Source: Stenotrophomonas maltophilia
GTDB taxonomy: Bacteria > Pseudomonadota > Gammaproteobacteria > Xanthomonadales > Xanthomonadaceae
Assembly: GCA_002387845.1 (NCBI GenBank)
Contig: DGLB01000015.1
Location: forward strand, 1 to 28,188
Direction: 5' to 3'
Length of the DNA: 28,188 bases
The notes beneath the pieces are model-generated. The model was not told the origin of the DNA. It saw only the letters and a list, made by a program, of their open reading frames with translations, and did not search any database. This document shows, in pieces, positions 13,495 to 21,991 of this stretch. A program made the position numbers and the translations under genes. Each line of letters opens with the position of its first letter. Positions within the stretch are counted from its first letter, which is position 1.

Positions 13495-15837
13495 ATGAGC
13501 AAGGCAAGGGCGGAAGGCAAGCGCCAACTCAGCAATTCGCAGAAGCAATGGCTGTTGGTGGTGCTGCTGGTGCTGATGGCGGCATGGTTTGTGTGGGGCG
13601 GTGTCCGCCAGTGGCAACAGGCCTCGGCGGGGGCGGCGCTGGAGCAGTCGCGTGACCAGATCGCCGGTGGCCTGCTGACCGCCTGGAGCGGCCAGGTCGC
13701 CCAGCTGGAAAAGGTGCTCAAGAGCGAGCGGGTGACCACCGCCCTGGCCAACGGCGATGCCGATGCCGTGGCGTTGGCGGTCCGCGAAGGCTGGCCGGGT
13801 ACCGAAGAGGTCCAGGTCCTGCCCGCTGCACTGGACGCTGGCTACAGCGATCCGAAAGCCTTTGGTTATGCCCGCCTGGCGCTGCTGGAAGCCGCACTGG
13901 CCAACGAAGCGGTCGCCGCGCGCGTGGTCCGCGACGCCGGTGGCCAGCGCCTCGGCCTGGCCGCACCGGTGCAGCTGGGCCCGCAGGGTCCCGCCGTGGT
14001 CTACGTGCGCCAGCCGCTGCTCAAGCTGATCGGCACGTTCGACCAGGTGCGCGTGCCCGGCAACGGCTATCTGGCACTGCGCCAGGGCAGCCACAGCGTG
14101 ATCGAACAAGGCGACATCGCCCTGGCGTCGCGCGCCGAGGGGCTGGCCCGCCCGATCGGCAAGAGCGGCCTGCGCCTGGCCGCCGCTGTACCCGACGTTC
14201 AGCCGGGCCCGCTGGGCCTGGGGCCCATTCCCTGTCTCATCGTCGGTGTCCTGCTGCTGCTCGTGGCGGTGCTGCTGAAGGTGGGCAAGGGTCGGGTGAA
14301 ACTGCCGGTGCGCCGCGCTGCGGCCGCCGACGTCGATGAAGGCCCCACGCTCAGCGAGAGTCTGGCACGCGAACCGGTGTTGGCACCGGCTGCTGCGGGT
14401 GCCGACGAGGGCGCTCCACCGCCGCTGCCCAGGGGCCCGGGCAATGAGATTGCGGAAGAGATCTTCCGCGCCTATGACATCCGCGGCGTGGTCGGACGCG
14501 AACTGACGCCGCCGGCCGCCGCGCTGATCGGCCAGGCCATCGGTTCGGCGCTGCAGGTGCAGGGGCTGCGCGACATCGTGGTCGGCCGCGATGGCCGCCT
14601 CTCCGGCCCCGAGCTGAGCAACAGCCTGATCGAAGGGCTGCGCCGTGCCGGCTGCAACGTCATCGACATCGGCCTGGCACCCACCCCGGTGGTGTACTTC
14701 GCCAGCTACCACCTGCGCGCCGGCAGCTGCGTGGCGGTCACCGGCAGCCACAATCCGCCGGACTACAACGGCTTCAAGATCGTGGTGGGGGGTGAAACCC
14801 TGGCCAACGAGGCGATCACCGAGCTGTACCACCGCATCCGCAATGGCGACCTGCATGTGGCCGCCGAGCCGGGCAGCCTGCAGCAGCGCGACGTCAACGC
14901 CGACTATGTGCAGCGCATTGCCGATGACGTCCAGCTGGACCGCCCGCTGAAGGTGGTGGCCGACGCCGGCAACGGCGTGGCCGGGGAACTGGCGCAGCCG
15001 CTGCTGGAAGCCATCGGTGCCGAGGTCATTCCGTTGTACTGCGATGTGGACGGCACCTTCCCGAACCACCATCCGGACCCTAGCGATCCGGAGAATCTGG
15101 AAGACCTGATCCAGACCGTGAAGCGCTTCGATGCTGATATCGGCCTGGCCTTTGACGGCGACGGCGACCGCCTCGGCGTGGTCACCCGGGAAGGCAGGAT
15201 CATCTACGCCGACCGCCTGCTGATGCTGTTCGCCGCCGACGTGTTGATGCGCAACCCGGGCGCGCTGGTCATCTATGACGTGAAGTGCAGCGGCAAGCTG
15301 TCCGACTACGTGCTGCGCAATGGCGGCAGCCCGATGATGTGGAAGACCGGGCATTCGCTGATCAAGGCCAAGATGCGCGAAACCGACGCCGAGCTGGCGG
15401 GCGAGATGAGCGGGCACTTCTTCTTCAAGGAGCGCTGGTTCGGCTTCGACGATGGCCTGTATGCCGCCGCGCGCCTGCTGGAAATCCTGGCCCAGCGCGA
15501 GGAAACCCCGTCGGAAGTGCTGGACGAGCTGCCCGACAGCGTGTCCACGCCGGAGCTGAAAGTGCCGGTGGAGTCGGGCACACCGCACGCCCTGGTGTCG
15601 CTGTTCGTGGCGGCCGCGCAGGGCGAGGAGTCCCCGTTCGCCGGTGCGCGCCTGTCCACCATCGACGGCCTGCGTGCCGACTTCCCGGATGGCTGGGGCC
15701 TGCTGCGTGCGTCCAACACCACCCCGGTGCTGGTACTGCGCTTCGAAGGCAACGACGAAGCCGCGTTGAACCGGATCAAGGGCCTGTTCCGCGAACAGCT
15801 GCAGCCGCTGCTGCCGGATGTGGACCTCGGCTTCTGA
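13495..15837 (+). CDS. algC: Phosphomannomutase/phosphoglucomutase with membrane-anchored N-terminal extension
   Basis: Interconverts the 1- and 6-phosphates of mannose and glucose for exopolysaccharide and LPS precursors. The 780 residues comprise an extension of about 320 residues plus a complete alpha-D-phosphohexomutase. Catalytic motifs: FRAYDIRG start, phosphoserine loop TGSHNPPDYNG with Ser418, Mg loop DGDGDR at 554-559, sugar loop GEMSGH, and phosphate-binding RASNTTP at about 738. The extension has helix 1 (WLLVVLLVLMAAWFVWGG, about 19-36), a roughly 200-residue presumably periplasmic region, and helix 2 (PCLIVGVLLLLVAVLLKV, about 244-261). A Pro/Ala-rich cytoplasmic linker then leads to the enzyme. 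Start ATG 13495 follows GGGGG. Long forms occur in Pseudomonas and Xanthomonadaceae; the role of the extension is not established here. Confidence 0.93.
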   Translation: MSKARAEGKRQLSNSQKQWLLVVLLVLMAAWFVWGGVRQWQQASAGAALEQSRDQIAGGLLTAWSGQVAQLEKVLKSERVTTALANGDADAVALAVREGWPGTEEVQVLPAALDAGYSDPKAFGYARLALLEAALANEAVAARVVRDAGGQRLGLAAPVQLGPQGPAVVYVRQPLLKLIGTFDQVRVPGNGYLALRQGSHSVIEQGDIALASRAEGLARPIGKSGLRLAAAVPDVQPGPLGLGPIPCLIVGVLLLLVAVLLKVGKGRVKLPVRRAAAADVDEGPTLSESLAREPVLAPAAAGADEGAPPPLPRGPGNEIAEEIFRAYDIRGVVGRELTPPAAALIGQAIGSALQVQGLRDIVVGRDGRLSGPELSNSLIEGLRRAGCNVIDIGLAPTPVVYFASYHLRAGSCVAVTGSHNPPDYNGFKIVVGGETLANEAITELYHRIRNGDLHVAAEPGSLQQRDVNADYVQRIADDVQLDRPLKVVADAGNGVAGELAQPLLEAIGAEVIPLYCDVDGTFPNHHPDPSDPENLEDLIQTVKRFDADIGLAFDGDGDRLGVVTREGRIIYADRLLMLFAADVLMRNPGALVIYDVKCSGKLSDYVLRNGGSPMMWKTGHSLIKAKMRETDAELAGEMSGHFFFKERWFGFDDGLYAAARLLEILAQREETPSEVLDELPDSVSTPELKVPVESGTPHALVSLFVAAAQGEESPFAGARLSTIDGLRADFPDGWGLLRASNTTPVLVLRFEGNDEAALNRIKGLFREQLQPLLPDVDLGF

Positions 15838-15845
15838 AGCCGTTG

Positions 15846-15881
15846 ACGGTCCAAGGGGTGATGATTCACCCCTTGAACCGT
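15846..15881. terminator. Hairpin shared by the convergent algC and kdpE genes
   Basis: CAAGGGGTGA (15852-15861), loop TGAT, TCACCCCTTG (15866-15875) form a perfect 10-bp stem. After one mismatch the stem extends by five pairs, ACGGT (15846-15850) with ACCGT (15877-15881). It begins eight bases after the algC stop, and its right arm includes the kdpE stop codon (15866-15868). Neither strand has a strong T-run, so it may act as a bidirectional barrier or RNA-stabilising structure rather than a classic terminator. Confidence 0.7.
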
Positions 15882-16585
15882 AATCCCACGCCGGGCTCGG
15901 TGAACAGATAGCGCGACTCCAGTGCGGAGTCGCCCAGCTTGTGCCGCAGCTTGCCGACCAGGATGCGCAGGTAGTGCGTGTCGTGCTGGTGGGTGGGCCC
16001 CCAGATCTCGGCCAGGATCTGCGGCTGGGTCACCACGCGCCCGGCATTGCGCAGCAGCAGTGACAACAGCGCGTACTCCTTGCGGGTCAGCGCTACCGGC
16101 GCACCGTCCAGATGCACTTCGCGACGCACCAGGTCGATATGCAGGTGACCGTCATCGAAGTGAGGCAGGGCTCCGTCGGCGTTGACCGTGCGCGAACGCA
16201 GCAGCGCACGGATCCGGGCCATCAGCTCCTGCGTCCCGAATGGCTTGGTCACGTAGTCATTCGCTCCGTTGTCCAGCGCCTTGACCTTCTCGGTTTCGCT
16301 GGCACGCACGGTCAGCATGATGACCGGCACCTGGCTCCACTGACGCAGCTCGGCCAGCACCTGGTGCCCTTCCATGTCCGGCAGGCCGATATCCAGGATC
16401 ACCAGTTCGGCCCCTTCGGTGACCAGCAGCTCCAGGCCCTGCTGGCCGGTTTCAGCCTGCAGCACGCGGTAGCCCTGCGCGCGCAGGCTGATGTCGAGGA
16501 AGCGACGGATCTGGGCCTCGTCGTCGATCACCAGCACGCGGGCCGGTGGCACGCCTTGGGAGGTATCAGGATTCGTCGTGGTCAT
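15866..16585 (-). CDS. kdpE: Two-component response regulator KdpE
   Basis: OmpR-family response regulator that activates kdpFABC when phosphorylated by KdpD under K+ limitation or osmotic stress. The 239 residues contain a receiver domain with the acidic pair Asp21-Asp22, phosphoacceptor Asp65 (VILDIGLPD) and Lys114 (VTKPFG). A winged-helix DNA-binding domain follows from about 140 (ALTRKEYALLSLLLRNAGRVVT; HYLRILVGKLRHKLGD). Its start overlaps the last 20 bases of kdpD, so the two are translationally coupled. A hairpin covers its stop codon. The residues needed for phosphotransfer look intact. Confidence 0.97.
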   Translation of the reverse strand: MTTTNPDTSQGVPPARVLVIDDEAQIRRFLDISLRAQGYRVLQAETGQQGLELLVTEGAELVILDIGLPDMEGHQVLAELRQWSQVPVIMLTVRASETEKVKALDNGANDYVTKPFGTQELMARIRALLRSRTVNADGALPHFDDGHLHIDLVRREVHLDGAPVALTRKEYALLSLLLRNAGRVVTQPQILAEIWGPTHQHDTHYLRILVGKLRHKLGDSALESRYLFTEPGVGLRFKG

Positions 16586-19226
16586 CAGCAGGATGCGGCT
16601 TGAGCAGGGGCAGCGTGATCCGGATCAGGGTACCGCGTCCGTCACCTCCCGGCAGGGCCTGCACGCGACCGCCGTGTGCGCCGACCATGCCCTGGCAGAT
16701 GGTCAGGCCCAGGCCGGTGCCATGGCGGCCGCGGTCGCCGCGCTCCACGGTGTAGAACATGTCGAAGATGCGCGCGCGCTCGTCGTCCGGAATACCCGGG
16801 CCGGCATCCAGCACGTCGATGCGCAGTTCGCCCTCGACCAACCGCGCGGTGACGTCCACCGCCGCCCCGGGCGGCGAGAACTTCGCCGCGTTTTCCATCA
16901 CGTTGAACACCGCCTGTTCGACCAGCGCCGGGTGCACCCAGATCGGTTCCAGGGTAGCGGGGATGTCCAGCCGCAGCTTCACGTCGGGCTGGTAGCGCTG
17001 CAGCCGCCGCGCGGCCGAACCAATCAGCTCGTCCACCCCGATCCAGTCCCGATTGATCTGCAGGCCCTCGTGGCCGAGCCGGGTCATGTCGAGCAGGTTC
17101 TGGATGTAGCGGTCCAGGCGTTCGCCCTCCACCAGAATGGTGTTGAGCAACGCGCGGCGGTCGGCGGCATCCATGGCCTCGGCATAGCTGGAAAGACTCT
17201 CGGCCGAGCCGATCATCGCCGACAGCGGCGAGCGCAGGTCATGTGACACCGACGAAAGCAGGGCCGAACGCAACCGCTCTGTCTCGTTGCTGACGTGCGC
17301 CTTCTCCAGGTCCGCGACCAGGCGCGTCCGCAGCGCGGCCTGGGCAATGTCATCGACCATGGCCTCGGCCAGCTGGCGCTGCTCCGGGGTCAGTCGCGGT
17401 GAGCTGCGCGGGAAGCACATGCCGGCGACGCCAATGGGTTTGGCCTCGCCATCCAGCAGCGGCAGGAACCACCACGCCGCACCGGCCAGGGTATCGGTGA
17501 AGCGACCGCTGGCCTGGCCATGGCGCAGCGCCCAGTCGGCGGCAGCGAGGTCGGTTTCGCCCGGCACACCGCTGCCGCTGGCACTGATGTCCGACCCGAT
17601 CCGCAGCCACGCCGGCGCATCCAGTGCCTGCTCCAGCGCTTCGCGCCCGGCCTGGGCGACCTGTTCCATGCTGGCGGCGCGGGTCAGCTGCCCGCCCAGC
17701 ACCTGGCGCGCGCTGGCGTGGCGGTTGGCAGCACGCAGGGCGACCACCTGCATGCGCAGCCGCGAGGCCAGCCGCCCGGCCACCAGCGCGGCGGCCAGGA
17801 ACAGGAACACGGTAATCACGCCCTGGCGCGCGCTGATCGCAAAGGTGAAGCGCGGGGTGATGAAGAAGAAGTTGTAGGCCAGGAAGCACAGGGTCGCGGC
17901 CATGACCGCCGCTCGGGTACGGCTGCGTGCGGCCACCAGCACCACCGCCACGATGAACACCATCGACAGGTCGTACAGCCCCACCCAGCGTTCGGCAACG
18001 GCCGCGACCAGGCACGCCATCGCGGTGGCGGCCACCGCCAGCAGCGCATCCGAGCCCGCGCTGAGCGTCGGCATGGACAAGCCATGGCGGCGCGCATGGG
18101 CACGCGCCTGCGGGGTGCCGATGATGGTGATCTCGTAATGCGCCCCGCGCTGCACCAGTTGCTGGGTGAGGGTGCGGTTGAGCATGCGCGCGAACGGTCG
18201 TTCGCGGGTGCGACCCAGCACCACCGTGGACACGGCGTTGTGCGCGGCATGGTCCAGCAGTGCATCGGCAATGCTGGTGCCATGCAGCAGTTCGGCTTCA
18301 CCGCCGAGCCGGCGCGCCAGCGCGAAGGCCGCATCGATTTCACGCTGGGTACTTTCGTCCCAGCGTCGGTTCTGCACGGTCACCACGGTCCAAGGTGCAT
18401 CACGGCGCTCGGCAATGCGCCGGCCCACGCGCACCAGGTATTCACTCTGGCCACCGCCATCGATGGCCACCAGCACGCGCCGGCGCAGCGGCAGATTGCC
18501 TTCGCCACGCGCGGCGCGGGTCTCGCGCAGGCTGGTGTCGACCCGGTCGGCCGCCTCCTGCATCGCCAGTTCGCGCAGCGCGGTCAGGTTGGCCGGTGAG
18601 AAGAACTGGGTCAGTGCCTGCGCCGCCTGTTCGGGCACATATACCTTGCCCTGCTGCAGGCGCTCGATCAGCTCGCGTGGCGGCAGGTCCACCAGCACGA
18701 TGTCATGCAGGCGGTCCAGCACCGCATCGGGCACGGTCTCGCTCACCCGCACGCCGGTGATGCGCATCACCACGTCGTTGAGGCTTTCCAGGTGCTGGAT
18801 GTTGATCGTGGTCCAGACGTCGATGCCGGCATCCAGCAGTTCCATCACGTCCTGCCAGCGCCGCTCATGGCGGCTGCCGGGAACGTTGCGATGGGCCAGT
18901 TCATCCACCAGCACCAACGCCGGATGCCGTGCAAGCACGGCATCCAGGTCCATTTCATGCAGGCTGTGACCCTGGTAGGTCCGCTCCAGCAAAGGCAGCT
19001 GCGGCAGACCCTCCAGCAGCGCCGAGGTTTCGGCGCGGCCGTGGGTTTCCACCAGTCCCACCACCACATCCACGCCACGGCGCAGTTGTTCGTGGGCGCG
19101 GGCCAGCATGCTGTAGGTCTTGCCGACGCCGGGGGCCGCGCCCAGGAACACCGTCAGCTTGCCGCCCGCCTCGCGCTGCAGGCTTTCCACCAGCGCGTCA
19201 GCCTGTCGGGTACGGGAGTCAGTCAT
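16566..19226 (-). CDS. kdpD: Sensor histidine kinase KdpD
   Basis: Membrane sensor kinase of the Kdp K+ system. The 886 residues have the standard architecture. The KdpD N-terminal domain has Walker A GAAPGVGKT (about 28-36) and the Walker B-like ALVLVDELAHRN. A universal-stress-protein-like domain follows (about 245-365, RRRVLVAIDGGGQSEYLVR). Four transmembrane helices span about 395-490, then a GAF-like segment, a HisKA phosphoacceptor in SSVSHDLRSPLSAMIGSAESL, and the ATPase boxes NVMENAAKFSP, DAGPGIPDD and GTGLGLTICQGMVGAHGG. The start is placed at 19224-19226 (MTDSRTRQADALV). An ATG seven codons upstream (19245-19247) is also open, and neither has a convincing ribosome site. It follows kdpC after 37 bases and overlaps kdpE. 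Confidence 0.96.
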   Translation of the reverse strand: MTDSRTRQADALVESLQREAGGKLTVFLGAAPGVGKTYSMLARAHEQLRRGVDVVVGLVETHGRAETSALLEGLPQLPLLERTYQGHSLHEMDLDAVLARHPALVLVDELAHRNVPGSRHERRWQDVMELLDAGIDVWTTINIQHLESLNDVVMRITGVRVSETVPDAVLDRLHDIVLVDLPPRELIERLQQGKVYVPEQAAQALTQFFSPANLTALRELAMQEAADRVDTSLRETRAARGEGNLPLRRRVLVAIDGGGQSEYLVRVGRRIAERRDAPWTVVTVQNRRWDESTQREIDAAFALARRLGGEAELLHGTSIADALLDHAAHNAVSTVVLGRTRERPFARMLNRTLTQQLVQRGAHYEITIIGTPQARAHARRHGLSMPTLSAGSDALLAVAATAMACLVAAVAERWVGLYDLSMVFIVAVVLVAARSRTRAAVMAATLCFLAYNFFFITPRFTFAISARQGVITVFLFLAAALVAGRLASRLRMQVVALRAANRHASARQVLGGQLTRAASMEQVAQAGREALEQALDAPAWLRIGSDISASGSGVPGETDLAAADWALRHGQASGRFTDTLAGAAWWFLPLLDGEAKPIGVAGMCFPRSSPRLTPEQRQLAEAMVDDIAQAALRTRLVADLEKAHVSNETERLRSALLSSVSHDLRSPLSAMIGSAESLSSYAEAMDAADRRALLNTILVEGERLDRYIQNLLDMTRLGHEGLQINRDWIGVDELIGSAARRLQRYQPDVKLRLDIPATLEPIWVHPALVEQAVFNVMENAAKFSPPGAAVDVTARLVEGELRIDVLDAGPGIPDDERARIFDMFYTVERGDRGRHGTGLGLTICQGMVGAHGGRVQALPGGDGRGTLIRITLPLLKPHPADDHDES

Positions 19227-19263
19227 GGGAGGCGATTGTGCGCGCATCCGGGCAACAACAACA

Positions 19264-19932
19264 TCACGGCCCGGTAGCGCCGGGCGCTGCCCGGCTGTTC
19301 TTCAGGCCGTCCAATGCCACGTTCAACATCAGCACGTTCACCCGGGGCTGCCCGAATACGCCCCAGGTCCTGCCCTCGGTATGCGCCTCAACCACGGCCT
19401 GCACCTGCTCAATCGTCATCCCGCGCGCCTTGGCCACCCGCGCGACCTGCACGGCCGCCGCCGCAGGCGAAACATGCGGGTCCAACCCACCGCCGGACTG
19501 GGTCACCAGGTCGGCGGGCACGTCATTCACGGCAATGCCCTCACGCGCCGCCACCGCCGCAGTGGCGTCCTTCACGCGGGCCTGCAGGTCCGGATTGGTG
19601 CGGGCCATGTTGCTGCCCGCCGCGGCCATCGGGTCATAGCTGGCGGCCGACGGACGCGACTGGAAGTAACCGTCGGCCACGAACGGCTGGGCCACCAGGC
19701 GCGAGCCACGGACCGTGCCGTCCTGGACCAGCAGGCTGCCAGTGGCCTGGTCGGGGAAGATCGCCCCGGCCACGCCGGTGGTCGCCACCGCGTAGGCAAG
19801 GCCCAGCACCAGCAGGCTGGCGACACCCAGCCCCACGGCCGGACGCAGCGCGGTGCTGTCCTGCAGCGCCACGGAGGTGTCGGCGCGTGCAGGCAGGGGA
19901 CGGGAAAGCGAAGCAGTCGTTGAGCGGTTCAT
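19264..19932 (-). CDS. kdpC: Potassium-transporting ATPase subunit C (KdpC)
   Basis: Single-pass accessory subunit of the KdpFABC K+ pump, facing the periplasm. It is 222 residues, longer than the roughly 190 of E. coli, because of an N-terminal tail of about 30 residues and a C-terminal tail. The helix spans about 33-54 (VGLGVASLLVLGLAYAVATT). Family motifs follow: FQSRPSAA(S)YDPMAAAGSN, NPDLQARV, PADLVTQSGGGLDPHVSPAAA, and a C-terminal VNVLMLNVALD. Its ATG overlaps the kdpB stop (ATGA-type overlap). The last codons (AAPGATGP) are encoded by a GTAG-type REP, so that tail was probably acquired by repeat insertion and is unlikely to matter for function. Confidence 0.95.
   Translation of the reverse strand: MNRSTTASLSRPLPARADTSVALQDSTALRPAVGLGVASLLVLGLAYAVATTGVAGAIFPDQATGSLLVQDGTVRGSRLVAQPFVADGYFQSRPSAASYDPMAAAGSNMARTNPDLQARVKDATAAVAAREGIAVNDVPADLVTQSGGGLDPHVSPAAAAVQVARVAKARGMTIEQVQAVVEAHTEGRTWGVFGQPRVNVLMLNVALDGLKNSRAAPGATGP
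19274..19295 (+). repeat. GTAG-type REP (SMAG-like), copy 2, inside the kdpC 3' end
   Basis: GTAG (19274-19277), one C, then GCCGGGC (19279-19285), loop GCT, GCCCGGC (19289-19295): a perfect 7-bp hairpin with the same layout as copy 1. The stem differs from copy 1 by a compensated change (GCCGGGC/GCCCGGC against GCCGGCC/GGCCGGC). It lies within the coding end of kdpC and just upstream of kdpD, where it could form a hairpin in the polycistronic mRNA. Confidence 0.75.
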
Positions 19933-21980
19933 GCGCCAAACACCGTGACAAGGAAGAGATCAATCAGCTTGATGGCCGCGAACGGCAGCAGTACGCCGCC
20001 CAGCCCGTACACCAGCATGTTCCGACGCAGCAGCGCGGTCGCGGTGGCAGGACGGAAGCGGACGCCACGCAGCGCCAGCGGAATCAGCGCCGGAATCACC
20101 AGGGCATTGAAGATCAGCGCTGCCAGCACCGCGTTGCGCGGGCTGGACAGACCCATGATGTTCAATGTGGCCATCGCCGGCAGCGCCGCGGCAAACAACG
20201 CCGGCAGAATCGCGAAGTACTTGGAGACGTCGTTGGCCAGCGAGAACGTGGTCAGCGCACCGCGCGTGATCAGCTGCTGCTTGCCCACTTCCACCACTGC
20301 CAGCAGCTTGGCCGGATCCGAATCCAGGTCGACCATGTTGCCGGCTTCCTTCGCCGCCTGGGTGCCCGAGTTCATGGCCAGCCCGATGTCGGCCTGGGCC
20401 AGCGCCGGAGCGTCATTGGTACCGTCGCCGACCATCGCGACCAGGCGGCCGCCGGCCTGTTCGGCGCGGATGCGGGCCAGCTTGTCTTCGGGGCGGGCTT
20501 CGGCGATGTAATCGTCGACCCCGGCTTCGGCCGCGATGGCTGCGGCGGTCAGCGGGTTGTCGCCGGTGATCATCACCGTGCGGATGCCCATCGCCCGCAG
20601 CTGGGCGAATTTCTCGCGCATGCCGTGCTTGACCACGTCCGACAGTTCGATCACCCCCAGCACGTGGCGGCCTTCGCACACCACCAGCGGCGTGGCACCG
20701 TTGCGTGCGACCTGCTCGACACGGCCGGCCAGTTCCGCCGGCACCGTGCCGCCCTGCTCACGCACATAGGCGGTGATGGCGTCGGAGGCCCCCTTGCGGA
20801 TGCGACGACCGCCGTCCAGGTCGACGCCGCTCATGCGGGTCTGTGCGGTGAAGGCCAGATACTCGGCGCGGTCCGGCTCGGCGGTGACGCAGCCCTGTTC
20901 GCGCGCCAGGCGCACGATCGACTTGCCTTCCGGCGTCGGGTCGGCCAGCGAGGACAGCAGCGACGCCTCGCGCAGCTGGGCGGCATCAATGCCGGCCAGC
21001 GCATGGAAATGGGTGGCCTGGCGGTCGCCATGGGTGATGGTGCCGGTCTTGTCCAGCAGCAGCACGTCCACGTCGCCGGCCACTTCCACCGCCTTGCCCG
21101 ACTTGGCCAGCACATTGGCGGCCAGCGCGCGGTTCATGCCGGCAATGCCGATGGCCGGCAGCAGGCCGCCGATGGTGGTCGGAATCAGACACACCAGCAG
21201 CGCGATCAGCAGCAACGGGTCGACGTTGACGCCCACGAACGAACCGATCGCCGGCAGCGTGGCAACCACGACCAGGAAGGTCAGGGTCATGGCCGCCAGC
21301 AGCAGGGTCAGCGCGACTTCGTTCGGGGTCTTCTGGCGGTTGGCACCTTCGACCAGCGCGATCATGCGGTCGAGGAAGCTGTGGCCCGGCTCGGCGGTCA
21401 CCTTCACGATGATCTGGTCGGACAGCACCTTGGTGCCGCCGATCACACCACTTCGGTCGGTGCCGGCTTCGCGCAGCACCGGGGCCGATTCTCCGGTCAC
21501 CGCCGCTTCGTTGATGGTGGCCAGGCCCTGCACGATCTCGCCATCGGCCGGCACCAGTTCGCCGGCACTGACGATCACGTGGTCGCCCGGGCGCAGTTCC
21601 GCCGCCGGCACGTGGGTTTCGCTGGCACCGGCATGCGCGGCGGCCAGCCGGCGTGCGGTCAGGTCCTGACGGGCACGGCGCAGCGACGCGGCCTAGCCGC
21701 GACCCCGGGCCTCGGCCACCGCTTCGGCGAAGTTGCCGAACAGCACCGTCAACAGCAGGATCGCAGTGACGGTCAGGCCGAAGCCCAGTGGCGCGTTGCC
21801 GGTCAGGGTCACCAGCAACGCCACCAGGGTGCCGACCATGACCACCGCCATCACCGGGCTGTGCACCAGGTGACGCGGAGACAGCTTGACCACCGAATCG
21901 CGCAGGGCACGGCGCAGGCCGGCCCCATCCAGCAGGCGCTGGCGGCGTGGGGAAGACGCATTCAAGGGAAGAGTGCTCAT
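19929..21980 (-). pseudogene. kdpB: kdpB (K+-transporting P-type ATPase, catalytic subunit) interrupted by an in-frame amber codon
   Basis: The frame from ATG 21978-21980 to the stop at 19929-19931 is 683 codons, the normal KdpB length, but codon 96 is TAG (21693-21695). Residues 1-95 hold the first two helices (about 44-60 and 68-83) and end NFAEAVAEARGRG. The same frame continues directly after the TAG with AASLRRARQDLTARR. E. coli has EGRSKAQANSL here, so the TAG falls on a Gln, consistent with CAG to TAG. Downstream, all P-type ATPase motifs are intact: TGES (about 162-165), phosphorylation motif DKTGT with Asp310, and GDGTNDAPALAQADIGLAMNSG. The second part is open from GTG 21609-21611 but would lack helices 1-2. 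No frameshift is needed. It may be a genuine nonsense mutation, a suppressed codon or a sequencing error. Confidence 0.88.
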
Positions 21981-21991
21981 GGAATCTTGTC

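Noticed and set aside
13429..15588. A 719-codon minus-strand frame opposite algC
   Set aside because: Low-complexity composition typical of shadow frames; the plus-strand frame has all phosphohexomutase motifs.
19929..21611. Annotating the downstream part as a separate complete kdpB from the GTG at 21609-21611
   Set aside because: The reading frame continues unbroken up to the TAG and the N-terminal helices lie directly upstream in the same frame, so this is one interrupted gene.
21693..21695. The kdpB TAG as a pyrrolysine or other recoding site
   Set aside because: No pyrrolysine biology is expected in this group and the family has an ordinary Gln here. A nonsense mutation, suppression or sequence error is simpler.
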